A DNA stretch of 47,751 nucleotides from an uncultured Gemmiger sp. (GCA_944382785.1 CALWNO010000017.1:1-47751), one strand, 5' to 3'; counted from the stretch's first letter, positions 1-10,150 are shown. Program-made: numbers and translations. The notes: a model not told the origin generated them from the sequence alone.

Positions 1-479
1 ATGTTGAAGGGACGGGCCAGGGTGTAGGTGCCGTCCTTGACGGTGTCGGCGGAAGCGGCCACGCCGCCCACGGTGACGGCCTTGACGGTGTCGTTCAGGC
101 TGCCCAGGCTGATGTAGCCGATGGCGGTCTCATCGTTGGCCACGGTGGTCATGACGCCGTTGGTGGAGTTCTGGGTGGCGGCACCGGCGGAGGTGTTGTC
201 CACCTTTTCGCCGGCATCGTTCTTTTCTTCCACGCCGGTCAGTTCGATGAAGGCGCCGCGGGTGCCGGAGCCTTCCTCACGGGTGATGACGGTGATGGCC
301 TGGGTGTTGTCAAAATCGCTGGCAGCGGCTTCCTCTCCGGCGGCTTCAGCGGTGGCGCTGCTTTCGGAAGCAGTGCTGTCGGAAGCGGTGCTCTCGGAGG
401 TGGTGGAAGCGGTGTTGCCGCAGGCGGCCAGGCTCAGGGCCATGGCGGCGGCGCAAACCAAAGCAATCTTACGTTTCAT
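1..479 (-). CDS. pstS: Phosphate ABC transporter substrate-binding lipoprotein, PstS-like (5' part, cut by window edge)
   Basis: The reading frame starts at the ATG at 479-477 and runs off the left edge, giving about 159 residues. It begins with a lipoprotein signal peptide whose lipobox ends LAAC, so the mature protein would be anchored on the outer face of the membrane by a lipidated cysteine near residue 20. A Ser/Thr/Ala-rich linker follows, then a phosphate-binding-like stretch (TVITREEGSGTRGAFIE near residues 63-79) typical of PstS proteins. A GGGAGAAG ribosome site lies just upstream. The gene is divergent from the Na+/phosphate cotransporter and has its own three-repeat PhoP-type site. 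The rest of pstS and any pstCAB-phoU genes would be to the left. A PstS of this type binds phosphate for high-affinity uptake. Family assignment rests on the N-terminal third only. Confidence 0.82.
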   Translation of the reverse strand, partial: MKRKIALVCAAAMALSLAACGNTASTTSESTASDSTASESSATAEAAGEEAAASDFDNTQAITVITREEGSGTRGAFIELTGVEEKNDAGEKVDNTSAGAATQNSTNGVMTTVANDETAIGYISLGSLNDTVKAVTVGGVAASADTVKDGTYTLARPFN

Positions 480-589
480 AACTGTCTTTCTTCTCCCTTT
501 TTGCTCAATTTTCATGTAGCAAAGTATCCGCTGCGGGTTTCTTTCCAACCGTCCCGCTGCGGTGTGCCCGTCCTTCCGGGCGCAAGGGT

Positions 590-657
590 ATTGTAGCAAA
601 ACCGGGGCCGGGGTTTCGACCATGGCGGCGTACAATCGGCGTAAAACTTCGGTCAAA
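590..657 (-). promoter_or_regulatory. pstS promoter with three 11-bp-spaced PhoP/PhoB-type hexamers
   Basis: On the minus strand the hexamers TTTGAC (657-652), TTTTAC (646-641) and TTGTAC (635-630) start exactly 11 bases apart. A -10 box TACAAT lies at 595-590, with no good -35 box. The proximal hexamer starts 40 bases before the -10, the same distance as in the divergent promoter. Response regulators of the PhoB/PhoP family bind direct repeats with an 11-base period, so activation under phosphate starvation is inferred. Confidence 0.65.
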
Positions 658-749
658 TGGGGCTCGGAAATGAAAAGGAATTGTAAAATTTGTAAAAAAA
701 CGGGCAAGATTTTCTCCAAATATGCCCCAAAAATGCCTTTCCTGGCCCA

Positions 750-817
750 TTTTACACAAATTTTACAAACACTTTACCGCCTTTTGCTACCGTATTTGGG
801 CGCAGCACCGTTATAAT
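750..817 (+). promoter_or_regulatory. Na+/phosphate cotransporter promoter with three 11-bp-spaced PhoP/PhoB-type hexamers
   Basis: Hexamers TTTTAC (750-755), TTTTAC (761-766) and CTTTAC (772-777) start exactly 11 bases apart. A consensus -10 box TATAAT lies at 812-817 and the -35 region is poor, as expected for an activator-dependent promoter. Transcription would start near 824, leaving a leader of about 80 bases. In the 480-906 gap I see nothing else beyond these two divergent promoters. Confidence 0.7.
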
Positions 818-906
818 AAATAACGGTATAGTTCCGCGCCGGGCGCGGACCGGGGCAGGATGGCCCCGGCGAAAAGAAAAATAAGAGAACGGAAGGTTTT
901 CCCAGT

Positions 907-2679
907 ATGAGCATTTTCAATGTGTTCAGTCTGATGGGCGGCATTGCCATGTTCCTGTATGGCATGGACATGATGGGCAAGGCCCTTGAGCAGACCGCCG
1001 GCAACAAACTCCAGGGCATCCTGAGCAAGATGACCTCCTCCCCCATCAAGGGCCTGCTGCTGGGCCTGGTGGTCACGGCGGTCATCCAGTCCAGCGGCGC
1101 CACCACCGTCATGGCGGTGGGCTTCGTCAACTCCGGGCTGATGCAGCTGCACCAGGCCATCGGCGTCATCATGGGCGCCAACATCGGCACCACCGTCACC
1201 GGCTGGCTGCTCTCCCTGTCCGGCCTGGAAGGGGATAACTTCGTCACCCAGATGCTCAACCCCAACGCCTGGAGCCCCATCCTGGGCTTCATCGGTATCT
1301 GGATGTACATGCTGGGCAAGGACCGCAAGCGGGGCGTGGGCAAGATCATGATGGGCTTTGCCATCCTGATGGCCGGCATGAACACCATGTCCACCTCCAT
1401 GAGCCCCCTGGCCGGGGAAGAATGGTTCATGGACCTGTTCCTGGCCTTCACCAACCCCCTGTTCGGCGTGGTGGCCGGCGCGGTGCTCACCGCCATTTTG
1501 CAGTCTTCCTCCGCCTCCGTGGGCATCCTGCAGGCGCTGTCTTCCACCGGTGCGGTGACCTACAGCGCTGCCGTGCCCATCATCATGGGCCAGAACATCG
1601 GCACCACCGTCACCGCCCTGATCTCCTCCGCCGGCGCCAACAAGAACGCCAAGCGCACCGCTTTCGTGCACCTGTACTTCAACGTCATCGGCACCATCAT
1701 CTTCCTGTGCGGCTTCTACGGGCTGCACGCCCTGCTGCACTTCCCCTTCTTCAATGACCAGATCAACACCTTCGGCATTGCCATCGTGCACACCGTCTTC
1801 AATGTGGTGACCACCGCCATCCTGCTGCCCTTCAACCGGGTGCTGGAACGCCTGGCCATCATGACCGTGCCGGACAGCAAGTCCGACGCCCCCGAACAGC
1901 ACTCCCTGCTGGACGAGCGTCTGCTCTCCACCCCCTCTGTGGCGGTGAACCGGGCCATGCTCACCGGCGGCGATATGGCCGAGATCTGCCGGGTATCCCT
2001 GTTGCAGGCCATGTCCATCACCCACAAGTGGGATGATTCCCTGGCCGAAGAGATCCTGCATAAAGAGGACGCCGTGGACCACTATGAGGACGTGCTGGGC
2101 ACCTACCTGGTCAAGCTGGGCAACAAGCATCTGTCCCGGGAGGACAACCGCACCGTCAACAAGCTTTTGCAGACCATCGGCGACTTTGAGCGCATCTCCG
2201 ACCACGCGGTGAACCTGCTGGAAGCCGCCAAGGAGATCAAGGAGAAGGATATCCGTTTCAGCAAGGAAGCCCTGAGCGACCTTTCGGTGCTGGAATCCGC
2301 CCTGCAGGACATTGTCAACCGCACGGTGGACGCCTACCAGCAGAACGACCTGTACGCCGCCGGCAAGATCGAGCCGCTGGAAGAGGTGGTGGACGGCCTG
2401 GTGCGGGAGGTCAAGACCCGCCACATCGCCCGCCTGCAGGCCGGCACCTGCACCATCGAGTACGGCTTTGTGCTGGATGACCTGCTCACCGACTATGAGC
2501 GCATTGCCGACCACTGCTCCAACATTGCGGTGGCCATGATCGAGGTGGCGGAAGACAAGTTCGACACCCACGAGTACCTGAACAACATCAAGAACGGCTC
2601 CAGCGTGAAGTTTGAGGAGCGGTACGAAAAGTACCGCGACCGCTACACCTTCCCCACCGAAGCCGTATCCAACGGATAA
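907..2679 (+). CDS. Na+/phosphate cotransporter with C-terminal PhoU domains (NptA / PNaS family)
   Basis: This 590-residue membrane protein has the duplicated signature of the sodium-phosphate symporter family: QSSGATT at residues 61-67 and QSSSAS from residue 199, each in a hydrophobic half. About eight to nine membrane segments fill residues 1-310. The last 240 residues are soluble and helical and resemble two PhoU-like bundles. It would bring phosphate in with sodium. It is divergent from pstS and directly upstream of a PhoB/PhoR-type pair, and its promoter carries three PhoP-type repeats, so it is probably a member of the phosphate-starvation regulon. A weak hairpin separates it from the response regulator 60 bases downstream, so read-through into the regulatory genes is possible. 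The ATG follows the leader without a close competitor start. Confidence 0.9.
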   Translation: MSIFNVFSLMGGIAMFLYGMDMMGKALEQTAGNKLQGILSKMTSSPIKGLLLGLVVTAVIQSSGATTVMAVGFVNSGLMQLHQAIGVIMGANIGTTVTGWLLSLSGLEGDNFVTQMLNPNAWSPILGFIGIWMYMLGKDRKRGVGKIMMGFAILMAGMNTMSTSMSPLAGEEWFMDLFLAFTNPLFGVVAGAVLTAILQSSSASVGILQALSSTGAVTYSAAVPIIMGQNIGTTVTALISSAGANKNAKRTAFVHLYFNVIGTIIFLCGFYGLHALLHFPFFNDQINTFGIAIVHTVFNVVTTAILLPFNRVLERLAIMTVPDSKSDAPEQHSLLDERLLSTPSVAVNRAMLTGGDMAEICRVSLLQAMSITHKWDDSLAEEILHKEDAVDHYEDVLGTYLVKLGNKHLSREDNRTVNKLLQTIGDFERISDHAVNLLEAAKEIKEKDIRFSKEALSDLSVLESALQDIVNRTVDAYQQNDLYAAGKIEPLEEVVDGLVREVKTRHIARLQAGTCTIEYGFVLDDLLTDYERIADHCSNIAVAMIEVAEDKFDTHEYLNNIKNGSSVKFEERYEKYRDRYTFPTEAVSNG

Positions 2680-2690
2680 TTTCATCGAAG

Positions 2691-2714
2691 CCCGCCCGTT
2701 TTACCGGCGGGTTT
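2691..2714 (+). terminator. Weak hairpin between the cotransporter and the response regulator
   Basis: CCCGCC (2691-2696) pairs with GGCGGG (2706-2711), followed by only three T residues. This would be a partial terminator or attenuator. Confidence 0.4.
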
Positions 2715-2739
2715 CGTACTGTAAGGAGTGTTTTTACCC

Positions 2740-3430
2740 ATGATCTACATTGTGGAGGATGACGCCAGCATCCGGGAACTGGAGCAGTACGCCCTGCAGA
2801 CCAATTCCTACACCGCCAAGGGCTTTGCCGACGGGGCCAGTTTCTGGTCCGCCGTGTATGAGGCGGTGCCCGACCTGGTCATTCTGGACGTGATGCTGCC
2901 CGACGAGGACGGCTACCAGATTCTGAGCAAGCTGCGGGAGAACGCCGCCACCCGCAACGTGCCGGTGATCATGGTCACCGCCAAGACCAGCGAGATCGAT
3001 GTGGTCAAGGGGCTGGACAAGGGGGCGGACGACTACCTGTGCAAGCCTTTCGGCATCATGGAGTTCATCAGCCGGGTGAAGGCGGTGCTGCGCCGGACCC
3101 AGAGTTCCGCCGTCAGTACCTCCTCCGCTCTGCGGTTCGGCACCATCTCCCTGGACGACCTGACCCGCACGGTGACGGTGGAGGGAGAGCCGGTGGAGCT
3201 GACCTTCAAGGAATACGCCCTGCTGCACTTCTTCCTGGAGCACCCGGAGGAGGTGCTGGCCCGGGAACGGATCATGAAAGCGGTGTGGGACACCGACGAT
3301 CTGCTGGAATCCCGCACCATCGACATGCACGTGCGTACCCTGCGCCAGAAGCTGGGCGACGCGGGGGACTGCATCCGCACGGTGCGCAAGGTCGGCTACA
3401 AGCTCAGCGCCCGGGGAGCGGAGAACAGCG

Positions 3431-3441
<11 letters not shown>
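2740..3441 (+). CDS. phoB: Response regulator, OmpR/PhoB family (PhoB/PhoP-like)
   Basis: This 233-residue protein has an N-terminal receiver domain followed by a winged-helix DNA-binding domain. The acidic pair is at residues 7-8, the phosphorylated aspartate is D50 (LVILDVMLP), the switch threonine is T80 and the conserved lysine is K102 (CKPF). The C-terminal half contains the typical OmpR-type stretch RTIDMHVRTLRQKLGD and ends in VRKVGYKL. I chose the ATG at 2740 because AAGGAG sits 11 bases upstream; an earlier GTG at 2728 overlaps that ribosome site. The histidine kinase gene overlaps its 3' end by 11 bases. Its position beside two phosphate transporters whose promoters carry 11-base hexamer repeats makes a phosphate-response regulator the best reading. 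The exact name is inferred from context. Confidence 0.85.
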
Positions 3442-4822
<1,381 letters not shown>

Positions 4823-4834
4823 ACAAACCCAAAA

Positions 4835-4883
4835 CCGCCCGCCGGTGCCTGTACAGGCTTGCCGGCGGGCGGTTTTCTTTGTT
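4835..4883. terminator. Bidirectional terminator between phoR and ridA
   Basis: An 11-base perfect stem (4835-4845 with 4862-4872, CCGCCCGCCGG and its complement) is followed by TTTTCTTTG on the plus strand and TTTTGGGTTTG on the minus strand. It can end both convergent genes. Confidence 0.85.
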
Positions 4884-4897
4884 TTGGTTTCAGTGGG

Positions 4898-5278
4898 TCA
4901 CAGCACGGCCACGCACTCGATCTCCACCAGGGCGCCCTTGGGCAGGGCCCCCACCTGGAAGGCCGCCCGGGCCGGGAAGGGCTCGGTGAAGGCCTCGGCG
5001 TAGACTTCGTTCATGGCGGCAAAGTCCCCGATGTCCTGGAGCATGACGGTGGTCTTGACCACATGGGACAGGTCGGTGCCCGCCTCTTTCAGGATGTTGC
5101 CCAGGTTCTTCAGGCACTGGCGGGTCTGGGTGCGGATATCCTCCCCCGCAAAAGCCCCGGTGGCGGGGTCAATGGGGATCTGTCCGGAGACATAGACGGT
5201 ATCCCCCACCCGGATAGCCTGGGAATAGGGGCCGATGGCGGCGGGGGCGTCGGGGGTGTGAACAGCGTTGCGTTCCAT
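4898..5278 (-). CDS. ridA: RidA-family enamine/imine deaminase
   Basis: This 126-residue protein is full length for the YjgF/YER057c/UK114 (RidA) family. It carries the family marks: GPYSQA at residues 16-21, SGQIP at 31-35, the catalytic arginine R104 in PARAAFQV, and E119 near the C-terminus (VEIECVAV). RidA proteins form trimers in the cytoplasm and hydrolyse reactive 2-aminoacrylate and related enamines released by PLP enzymes. The gene is monocistronic, with its own promoter upstream and a strong shared terminator downstream. Nothing in the neighbourhood links it to a single pathway. Confidence 0.93.
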   Translation of the reverse strand: MERNAVHTPDAPAAIGPYSQAIRVGDTVYVSGQIPIDPATGAFAGEDIRTQTRQCLKNLGNILKEAGTDLSHVVKTTVMLQDIGDFAAMNEVYAEAFTEPFPARAAFQVGALPKGALVEIECVAVL

Positions 5279-5307
5279 ACATTCTGCCTTCTTTCGCTTT
5301 TTGTCCC

Positions 5308-5336
5308 AGTATACCAGCCCGGCATCCCCTTGGCAA
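5308..5336 (-). promoter_or_regulatory. ridA promoter
   Basis: On the minus strand TTGCCA (5336-5331) is followed after exactly 17 bases by TATACT (5313-5308), about 30 bases before the ridA start codon. Confidence 0.7.
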
Positions 5337-5340
5337 GGGG

Positions 5341-6129
5341 TCAGCCCAGGGCGGTGTCCAGCACCATCATGACCAGAAAGCCCGCCATGACCCCCAGGGT
5401 CCCGCTGTGGGAGTGCTGGCCCAGGTTGGCTTCGGGGATGAGCTCCTCCACCACCACGTACAGCATGGCCCCGGCGGCAAAGGCCAGCAGCCAGGGCATG
5501 AGGGGCTGCACGCTCCCCGCCGTGGCCGCCACCAGGATGCCGAACACCGGTTCCACCACCCCGGAGGCCGCCCCGCTACGGAAGGCCCGCCACCGGCTGA
5601 ACCCGGCCTGGCGCAAGGGCAGGGAGATGGCAGCCCCTTCGGGGAAGTTCTGGATGCCCATGCCCAGGGCCAGGGCCCAGGCAGCGGACAGGGCCCCCGC
5701 CTCCCCGTGGCGGGCGGCCAGGGCAAAGGCCAGGCCCACGGCCATTCCTTCGGGGATGTTGTGCAGGGTCACCGCCAGCATGAGCAGGGTGGTGCGCCGC
5801 CAGTCGGAGGGCAGCCCCTCCGGTTTTTCCTCATTCAGGTGGAGGTGGGGCAGCAGCCGGTCCAGAGCCAGCATGAAGGCGATGCCCACCACAAAGCCCC
5901 CGGCGGCGGGCTGCCATCCGGACACCCCGGCGGCTTCGGCCTCCTCCATGGCGGGCAGCAGCAGGCTGAACACCGACGCCGCCACCATCACCCCTGCCGC
6001 AAATCCCAGGAACACCCGCTGCAGTCCGGCCTGGATGGCCCCGCGGAAGAAAAACACCGTGGCCGCCCCCAGGGCGGTCATCAAAAAGGTGAAGCCGGTT
6101 CCCCCGGCTGCCCACAAAACGCTTTGCAT
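5341..6129 (-). CDS. ZIP-family metal transporter (ZupT-like)
   Basis: This protein of about 262 residues is hydrophobic with around eight membrane segments. It carries both metal-site motifs of the ZIP family: HNIPEG in one helix (about residues 123-128) and NFPEG in the next (about 161-165). A histidine-containing loop (PHLHLNEE) lies between segments. ZIP proteins move divalent cations such as zinc, iron or manganese into the cytoplasm. I prefer the ATG at 6129 because AGGAGG is 8 bases upstream; an in-frame ATG at 6135 lies only 2 bases from that ribosome site. A GTTAG-N6-CTAAC inverted repeat sits 60-80 bases upstream. Metal specificity cannot be read from the sequence. Confidence 0.88.
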   Translation of the reverse strand: MQSVLWAAGGTGFTFLMTALGAATVFFFRGAIQAGLQRVFLGFAAGVMVAASVFSLLLPAMEEAEAAGVSGWQPAAGGFVVGIAFMLALDRLLPHLHLNEEKPEGLPSDWRRTTLLMLAVTLHNIPEGMAVGLAFALAARHGEAGALSAAWALALGMGIQNFPEGAAISLPLRQAGFSRWRAFRSGAASGVVEPVFGILVAATAGSVQPLMPWLLAFAAGAMLYVVVEELIPEANLGQHSHSGTLGVMAGFLVMMVLDTALG

Positions 6130-6448
6130 GGTCATCCCCTCCTTCGGCCCTGTTGCCCGGGCCTTTTTTCGCTGTTGGAAGAACTCTTCCTGTTAGTTTT
6201 TTCTAACCTTTCTATGGTCAGCACACCATACCCCGGCCCCGCCTGTCAACCGTCGGGGAAAACCGGGCTTTTTTCGGCTGTATCTTTTCTTTCGCCGTCG
6301 TTTTTTATATACTATAGAAAGAGCGTTTCTTCTTTCCGTCTGGTCCAAAATTTCTGCATTGCCCCTGCCGGTAAAACCCGTACCCCCGCCCCGGCCCGGT
6401 GCCCTGTTATAATGGAGGCAGAGTATACGGATAAAGGAGCGATTATCT
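6130..6448. other. Divergent intergenic region with a short inverted repeat
   Basis: This 319-base gap separates the ZIP gene from the lacZ operon. It contains GTTAG (6192-6196), a T6 spacer and CTAAC (6203-6207), which could be a metal-regulator site. It also holds AT-rich -10-like boxes, TATACT (6308-6313) and TATAAT (6408-6413). Neither has a good -35 at the right distance, so I do not fix a promoter here. Confidence 0.35.
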
Positions 6449-7276
6449 ATGTCTGCCATGCCCGAAACCATCAAACTCAAGGTCCTGGACCAGGCCGGAC
6501 ACACCCTTATGACCAGCGGCACCGCCGGGCGGGTGAGTCTGGTGTACACCGCCCCTTACCATCCCGGCGACTGCATCGTGCTGGAGATCAACACCCCCGG
6601 CCGGGCCTGCTGGGTGCAGTTTGAGGATACCATGCCCCCCGCCCTGGTGTATGTGCGGGACAGAGGCGTGCGTTTTGCCATCCCCTTTGGGGAGGAGGCC
6701 ATCACCTACAGTCCCAAAAGCTTTACCGGTGCCCGGCATCTGGTGCTGGCCCGGCTGGCGGAACCGGGGGAGATCACCGCCCGGCGCAATCTGGCCCTCA
6801 ACCCCTATGACCGGCACGGGGATACGGGATTTTTCCCCCATGCCAGCGCCAACGTGGAGACCCGGGGGGAGGCGGTGTTTGCCGCCCGCAATGCTATCGA
6901 CGGTGTTTTTGAAAACACCTCCCACGGGGAATATCCCTATGAGAGCTGGGGCATCAACCGGGACCCCCATGCTGCCCTGACCCTGGATTTCGGCCGGCCA
7001 GTGGTGCTGGACGAACTGCGTCTGACCCTGCGGGGAGATTATCCCCACGACAATTACTGGACCGCCGCCACGGTGGTATTTTCCGACGGAACCCGGATGT
7101 CCCTTTCCCTGACCAACAGCCTGCTGCCCCAGTCCTTTCCCCTTCCCGCCCCCAAAACGGTCACCGGCCTGGTGCTGCAGGATCTCATTCAGGCCGAAGG
7201 TCCATCCCCCTTCCCTGCTCTGACCCAGATTGAAGCTTGGGGCCATGACCCGGCCCCGGAACAGGAGTGCCTATGA
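6449..7276 (+). CDS. Uncharacterised protein with a discoidin-like C-terminal half, coupled to lacZ
   Basis: This 275-residue protein has no signal peptide or membrane segment, so it should be cytoplasmic. The first 100 residues look like a beta-rich domain (VYTAPYHPGDCIVLEIN, residues 32-48). The second half has features of a galactose-binding-like (F5/8 C, discoidin) fold: ARNAIDGVFENTSHGEYPYESWG at about 145-168, LTLDFGRPVVLDELRLTLR at 177-195, and a Trp/Phe-rich ending. An AAGGAG ribosome site precedes the ATG. Its stop codon overlaps the lacZ start in an ATGA junction, so translation of the two is coupled. A role in binding or sensing a galactoside or glycan is inferred from that partner only. 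I know no named family for the whole protein. Confidence 0.7.
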   Translation: MSAMPETIKLKVLDQAGHTLMTSGTAGRVSLVYTAPYHPGDCIVLEINTPGRACWVQFEDTMPPALVYVRDRGVRFAIPFGEEAITYSPKSFTGARHLVLARLAEPGEITARRNLALNPYDRHGDTGFFPHASANVETRGEAVFAARNAIDGVFENTSHGEYPYESWGINRDPHAALTLDFGRPVVLDELRLTLRGDYPHDNYWTAATVVFSDGTRMSLSLTNSLLPQSFPLPAPKTVTGLVLQDLIQAEGPSPFPALTQIEAWGHDPAPEQECL

Positions 7277-10089
7277 AACCCGAACTTTCCTGGCTCACCG
7301 ACCCGCGTGTATTTGCGGTGAACCGTCTGCCCGCCCATTCCGACCACCACTGGACCATCCACGGCACCGAACTCCGCCAGTCCCTGGACGGGGAATGGCA
7401 GTTTGCCTACAGTCCCTGCCCGGCCGCCCGCCCCGCCGATTTCTGGCAGGAGGACGCGGACCTGTCCGGCTTCGGCGCCATTCAGGTGCCGGGCCATATG
7501 GAGACCCAGGGCTATGGCCAGATCCAGTACATCAACACCATGTATCCCTGGGACGGCCAGAAATTCCTTCGCCCGCCCCAGATCGACTGGGACAATGCCC
7601 CGGTGGGCAGCTATGTGCGCAGCTTCACCCTGGACCCGGCCCTGGAGGGCAAGCGGGTGTGCGTCAGCTTCCAGGGGGTGGAACAGGCCTTCTACTGCTG
7701 GTGCAACGGCCAGTTTGTGGGCTACAGCGAGGACACCTTCACCCCTGCCGACTTTGACCTGACCCCCTATCTGCGCCCGGGCACCAACCGCCTGTGTGTG
7801 GAGGTGCACAAGCGGTGCAGCGCTTCCTGGATCGAGGACCAGGACTTTTTCCGGTTCTCCGGCATCTTCCGTCCGGTGTTCCTCTACGCCAAGGCGGACC
7901 TGCATCTGGAGGACCTGTGGCTGCGGGCGGGACTGGAGGCCGACAACACCACCGGCACCCTGGCCCCCCGGCTGAAGCTTTCCGCCGCTGAAGGTGCTGC
8001 CGACGACGGCGCCATGGTGGACTGCCGCATCACCGCCCCCGGCGGGGCCGAGATCTACCACGCCCCCCTGACCCTGCATAAGGAGGCAGACGCACTGTTT
8101 GCCGCTCCCATCGCCCTGCCGGGCATCCGCCCCTGGACCAACGGAGACCCGGCCCTGTACACCGTGACCCTGACTTTGTGCAACGCCGCCGGGCAGGAAC
8201 AGGAAGAAATCTCCTACCGCACCGGCTTCCGCCGGGTGGAGATCCGGGACGGGCTTTTGCTGCTCAACGGGCAGCGGCTCTACTTCAACGGGGTCAACCG
8301 GCATGAGTGGAACCCGGAGACCGGCCGGGCCATCGGACCGCAGGACATGTACAAGGCCATGGAGACCTTCCGCCGCAACAACATCAATGCCGTGCGCACC
8401 TGCCATTACCCGGACCAGAGCCTGTGGTACGACCTGTGCGATGAAAACGGCATTTACATGATCGACGAGACCAACCTGGAAAGCCACGGTTCCTGGCAGA
8501 AGATGGGGGCGGTGGAGCCCAGCTGGAACGTGCCCGGCAGCCTGCCGGAATGGGAGGCCTGTGTGGTGGACCGGGCCCGCAGCATGCTGGAGCGGGACAA
8601 GAACCACACCGCCGTGGTGGTGTGGTCCTGCGGCAACGAGAGCTACGCCGGCAAGGACATTCTGGCCATGAGCCGCTATTTCCACGAGACCGACCCCAGC
8701 CGCCCGGTGCACTATGAAGGGGTGTTCCACTGCCGGGAGTTCGACGAGATCAGCGATGTGGAATCCCGCATGTATGCCAAACCCGCCGAAATCCGGGAAT
8801 ACTTGGAAAACGCCCCCAAAAAGCCCTTTATGCTGTGTGAGTACATGCACGACATGGGCAACAGTCTGGGCGGTATGGAAAGCTATGTCCGTCTGGGGGA
8901 GGAGTTCCCCCAGTACCAGGGCGGCTTCATCTGGGATTACATGGACCAGGCCCTGTGGCACACCGACCCCGCCGGGCGCCGGGTGCTGGGCTACGGCGGC
9001 GACTTTGAGGAGCGCCCCACCGACTACAACTTCTGTGCCAACGGCATCGTCTTTGCGGACGGCACCGAAAAGCCTGCCATGCAGGAGGTACGGTACTGGC
9101 ACATGACCCCCGAAGCCCGGGCCGCCTTTGACGCTGCCAATGCCCGGGCCGAAGCCGAAAGCGCCCGCGCTCTGGCCGAGCAGGGCCGGGCTTTCGCCCA
9201 GGCCGGGACCCACCGCCCCGATCTGACCTTTGTGGAAGGGGACGTGAATGTGGGCGTTCATGGGCAGGGCTTCACGGTGCTCTTCTCCTTCACCGAGCAG
9301 GGCCCGGTGAGCCTGCGGGTCCACGGGGCCGAATGGCTCTACCGTGCCCCCCGGCCGGTGTTCTGGCGGGCTGCCACCGAAAACGACAAGGGCTGTGGTT
9401 TCCCCGGGCGCAGCGCCGCCTGGCAGGCCGCCGACGCCCACTGCACCTGCACCGGCCATACCATTGAGGAACAGTCCCCCCGCCGGTTTGTCATCGTCTA
9501 CCGGTTTGCCAGCCCCGCCGTGCCGGGGGCCGAGGCGGAACTGCGGTACACCGTCACCGCCGCCGGCACCATGACGGTGCAGGCGGTCTACCACGGCGCT
9601 CCCGACCTGCCGGAGATGCCCTGCTTCGGCTTCAAGCTGGCCACGCCCCGCCCGGTGGCCCGGGTGAGCTGGACCGGCCTTTCGGGGGAGACCTACCCCG
9701 ACCGGTACAAGGGCGGCGCTTTCGGCCGCCATACCGAGGAACCCCACCTGCCCGCCTACCTGGTGCCCCAGGACTGCGGCTGCCATGTGCATACCCACAG
9801 CCTGCGCCTGGATCGTCTGGGCCCCACCGGCGCGGCGGATGCCAGCCTGGAACTGGTGATGGAGGACGGCAAGCCCTTTATCTTCTCCGCTTTGCCCCAC
9901 ACCGCCCAGGAGCTGGAGGCTGCCGACCACCGGGAGGACCTGGGCCGCAGCTGCCACACCCATCTGTGCGTCTACGCCGCCATGCGGGGCGTGGGCGGCA
10001 TTGACAGCTGGGGCACCGATGTGGAGGCCCCTTACCATGTGAGTTCCCGGGAGGACCACCAGGTGCAGGTGACCTTCCGGCTGGTGTAA
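7273..10089 (+). CDS. lacZ: Beta-galactosidase, glycoside hydrolase family 2 (LacZ type)
   Basis: This 938-residue enzyme has the GH2 domain order: sugar-binding jelly roll, immunoglobulin-like domain, TIM barrel, second Ig-like domain and the C-terminal beta-galactosidase small-chain domain. The catalytic acid/base is E456 (motif GNES) and the nucleophile is E523 (motif CEYMHDMGNSLGG), matching the E. coli enzyme. Other family marks are NGVNRHEWNP and ETNLESHGSW. It is about 85 residues shorter than E. coli LacZ. No export signal is present, so it acts on imported galactosides in the cytoplasm. The ATG at 7273 overlaps the preceding stop and has AGGAG 5 bases upstream. No sugar transporter or regulator lies next to it. 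Confidence 0.95.
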   Translation: MKPELSWLTDPRVFAVNRLPAHSDHHWTIHGTELRQSLDGEWQFAYSPCPAARPADFWQEDADLSGFGAIQVPGHMETQGYGQIQYINTMYPWDGQKFLRPPQIDWDNAPVGSYVRSFTLDPALEGKRVCVSFQGVEQAFYCWCNGQFVGYSEDTFTPADFDLTPYLRPGTNRLCVEVHKRCSASWIEDQDFFRFSGIFRPVFLYAKADLHLEDLWLRAGLEADNTTGTLAPRLKLSAAEGAADDGAMVDCRITAPGGAEIYHAPLTLHKEADALFAAPIALPGIRPWTNGDPALYTVTLTLCNAAGQEQEEISYRTGFRRVEIRDGLLLLNGQRLYFNGVNRHEWNPETGRAIGPQDMYKAMETFRRNNINAVRTCHYPDQSLWYDLCDENGIYMIDETNLESHGSWQKMGAVEPSWNVPGSLPEWEACVVDRARSMLERDKNHTAVVVWSCGNESYAGKDILAMSRYFHETDPSRPVHYEGVFHCREFDEISDVESRMYAKPAEIREYLENAPKKPFMLCEYMHDMGNSLGGMESYVRLGEEFPQYQGGFIWDYMDQALWHTDPAGRRVLGYGGDFEERPTDYNFCANGIVFADGTEKPAMQEVRYWHMTPEARAAFDAANARAEAESARALAEQGRAFAQAGTHRPDLTFVEGDVNVGVHGQGFTVLFSFTEQGPVSLRVHGAEWLYRAPRPVFWRAATENDKGCGFPGRSAAWQAADAHCTCTGHTIEEQSPRRFVIVYRFASPAVPGAEAELRYTVTAAGTMTVQAVYHGAPDLPEMPCFGFKLATPRPVARVSWTGLSGETYPDRYKGGAFGRHTEEPHLPAYLVPQDCGCHVHTHSLRLDRLGPTGAADASLELVMEDGKPFIFSALPHTAQELEAADHREDLGRSCHTHLCVYAAMRGVGGIDSWGTDVEAPYHVSSREDHQVQVTFRLV

Positions 10090-10150
10090 GCCTGCCAAAC
10101 ACCCGCCGGGTTTTCCACAAAAAGGCCCGGAATCGTTGAAAAAAGCCAAA

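Noticed and set aside
682-696. TGTAAA pair between the two Pho promoters as a further Pho box
   Set aside because: Its two copies are 9 bases apart, not 11, so it does not fit the repeats that do match on each side.
811-2685. A 624-codon open frame on the minus strand opposite the Na+/phosphate cotransporter
   Set aside because: It is rich in Gly, His, Val and Gln in a pattern typical of antisense reading of GC-rich genes, and the plus strand encodes a clear transporter.
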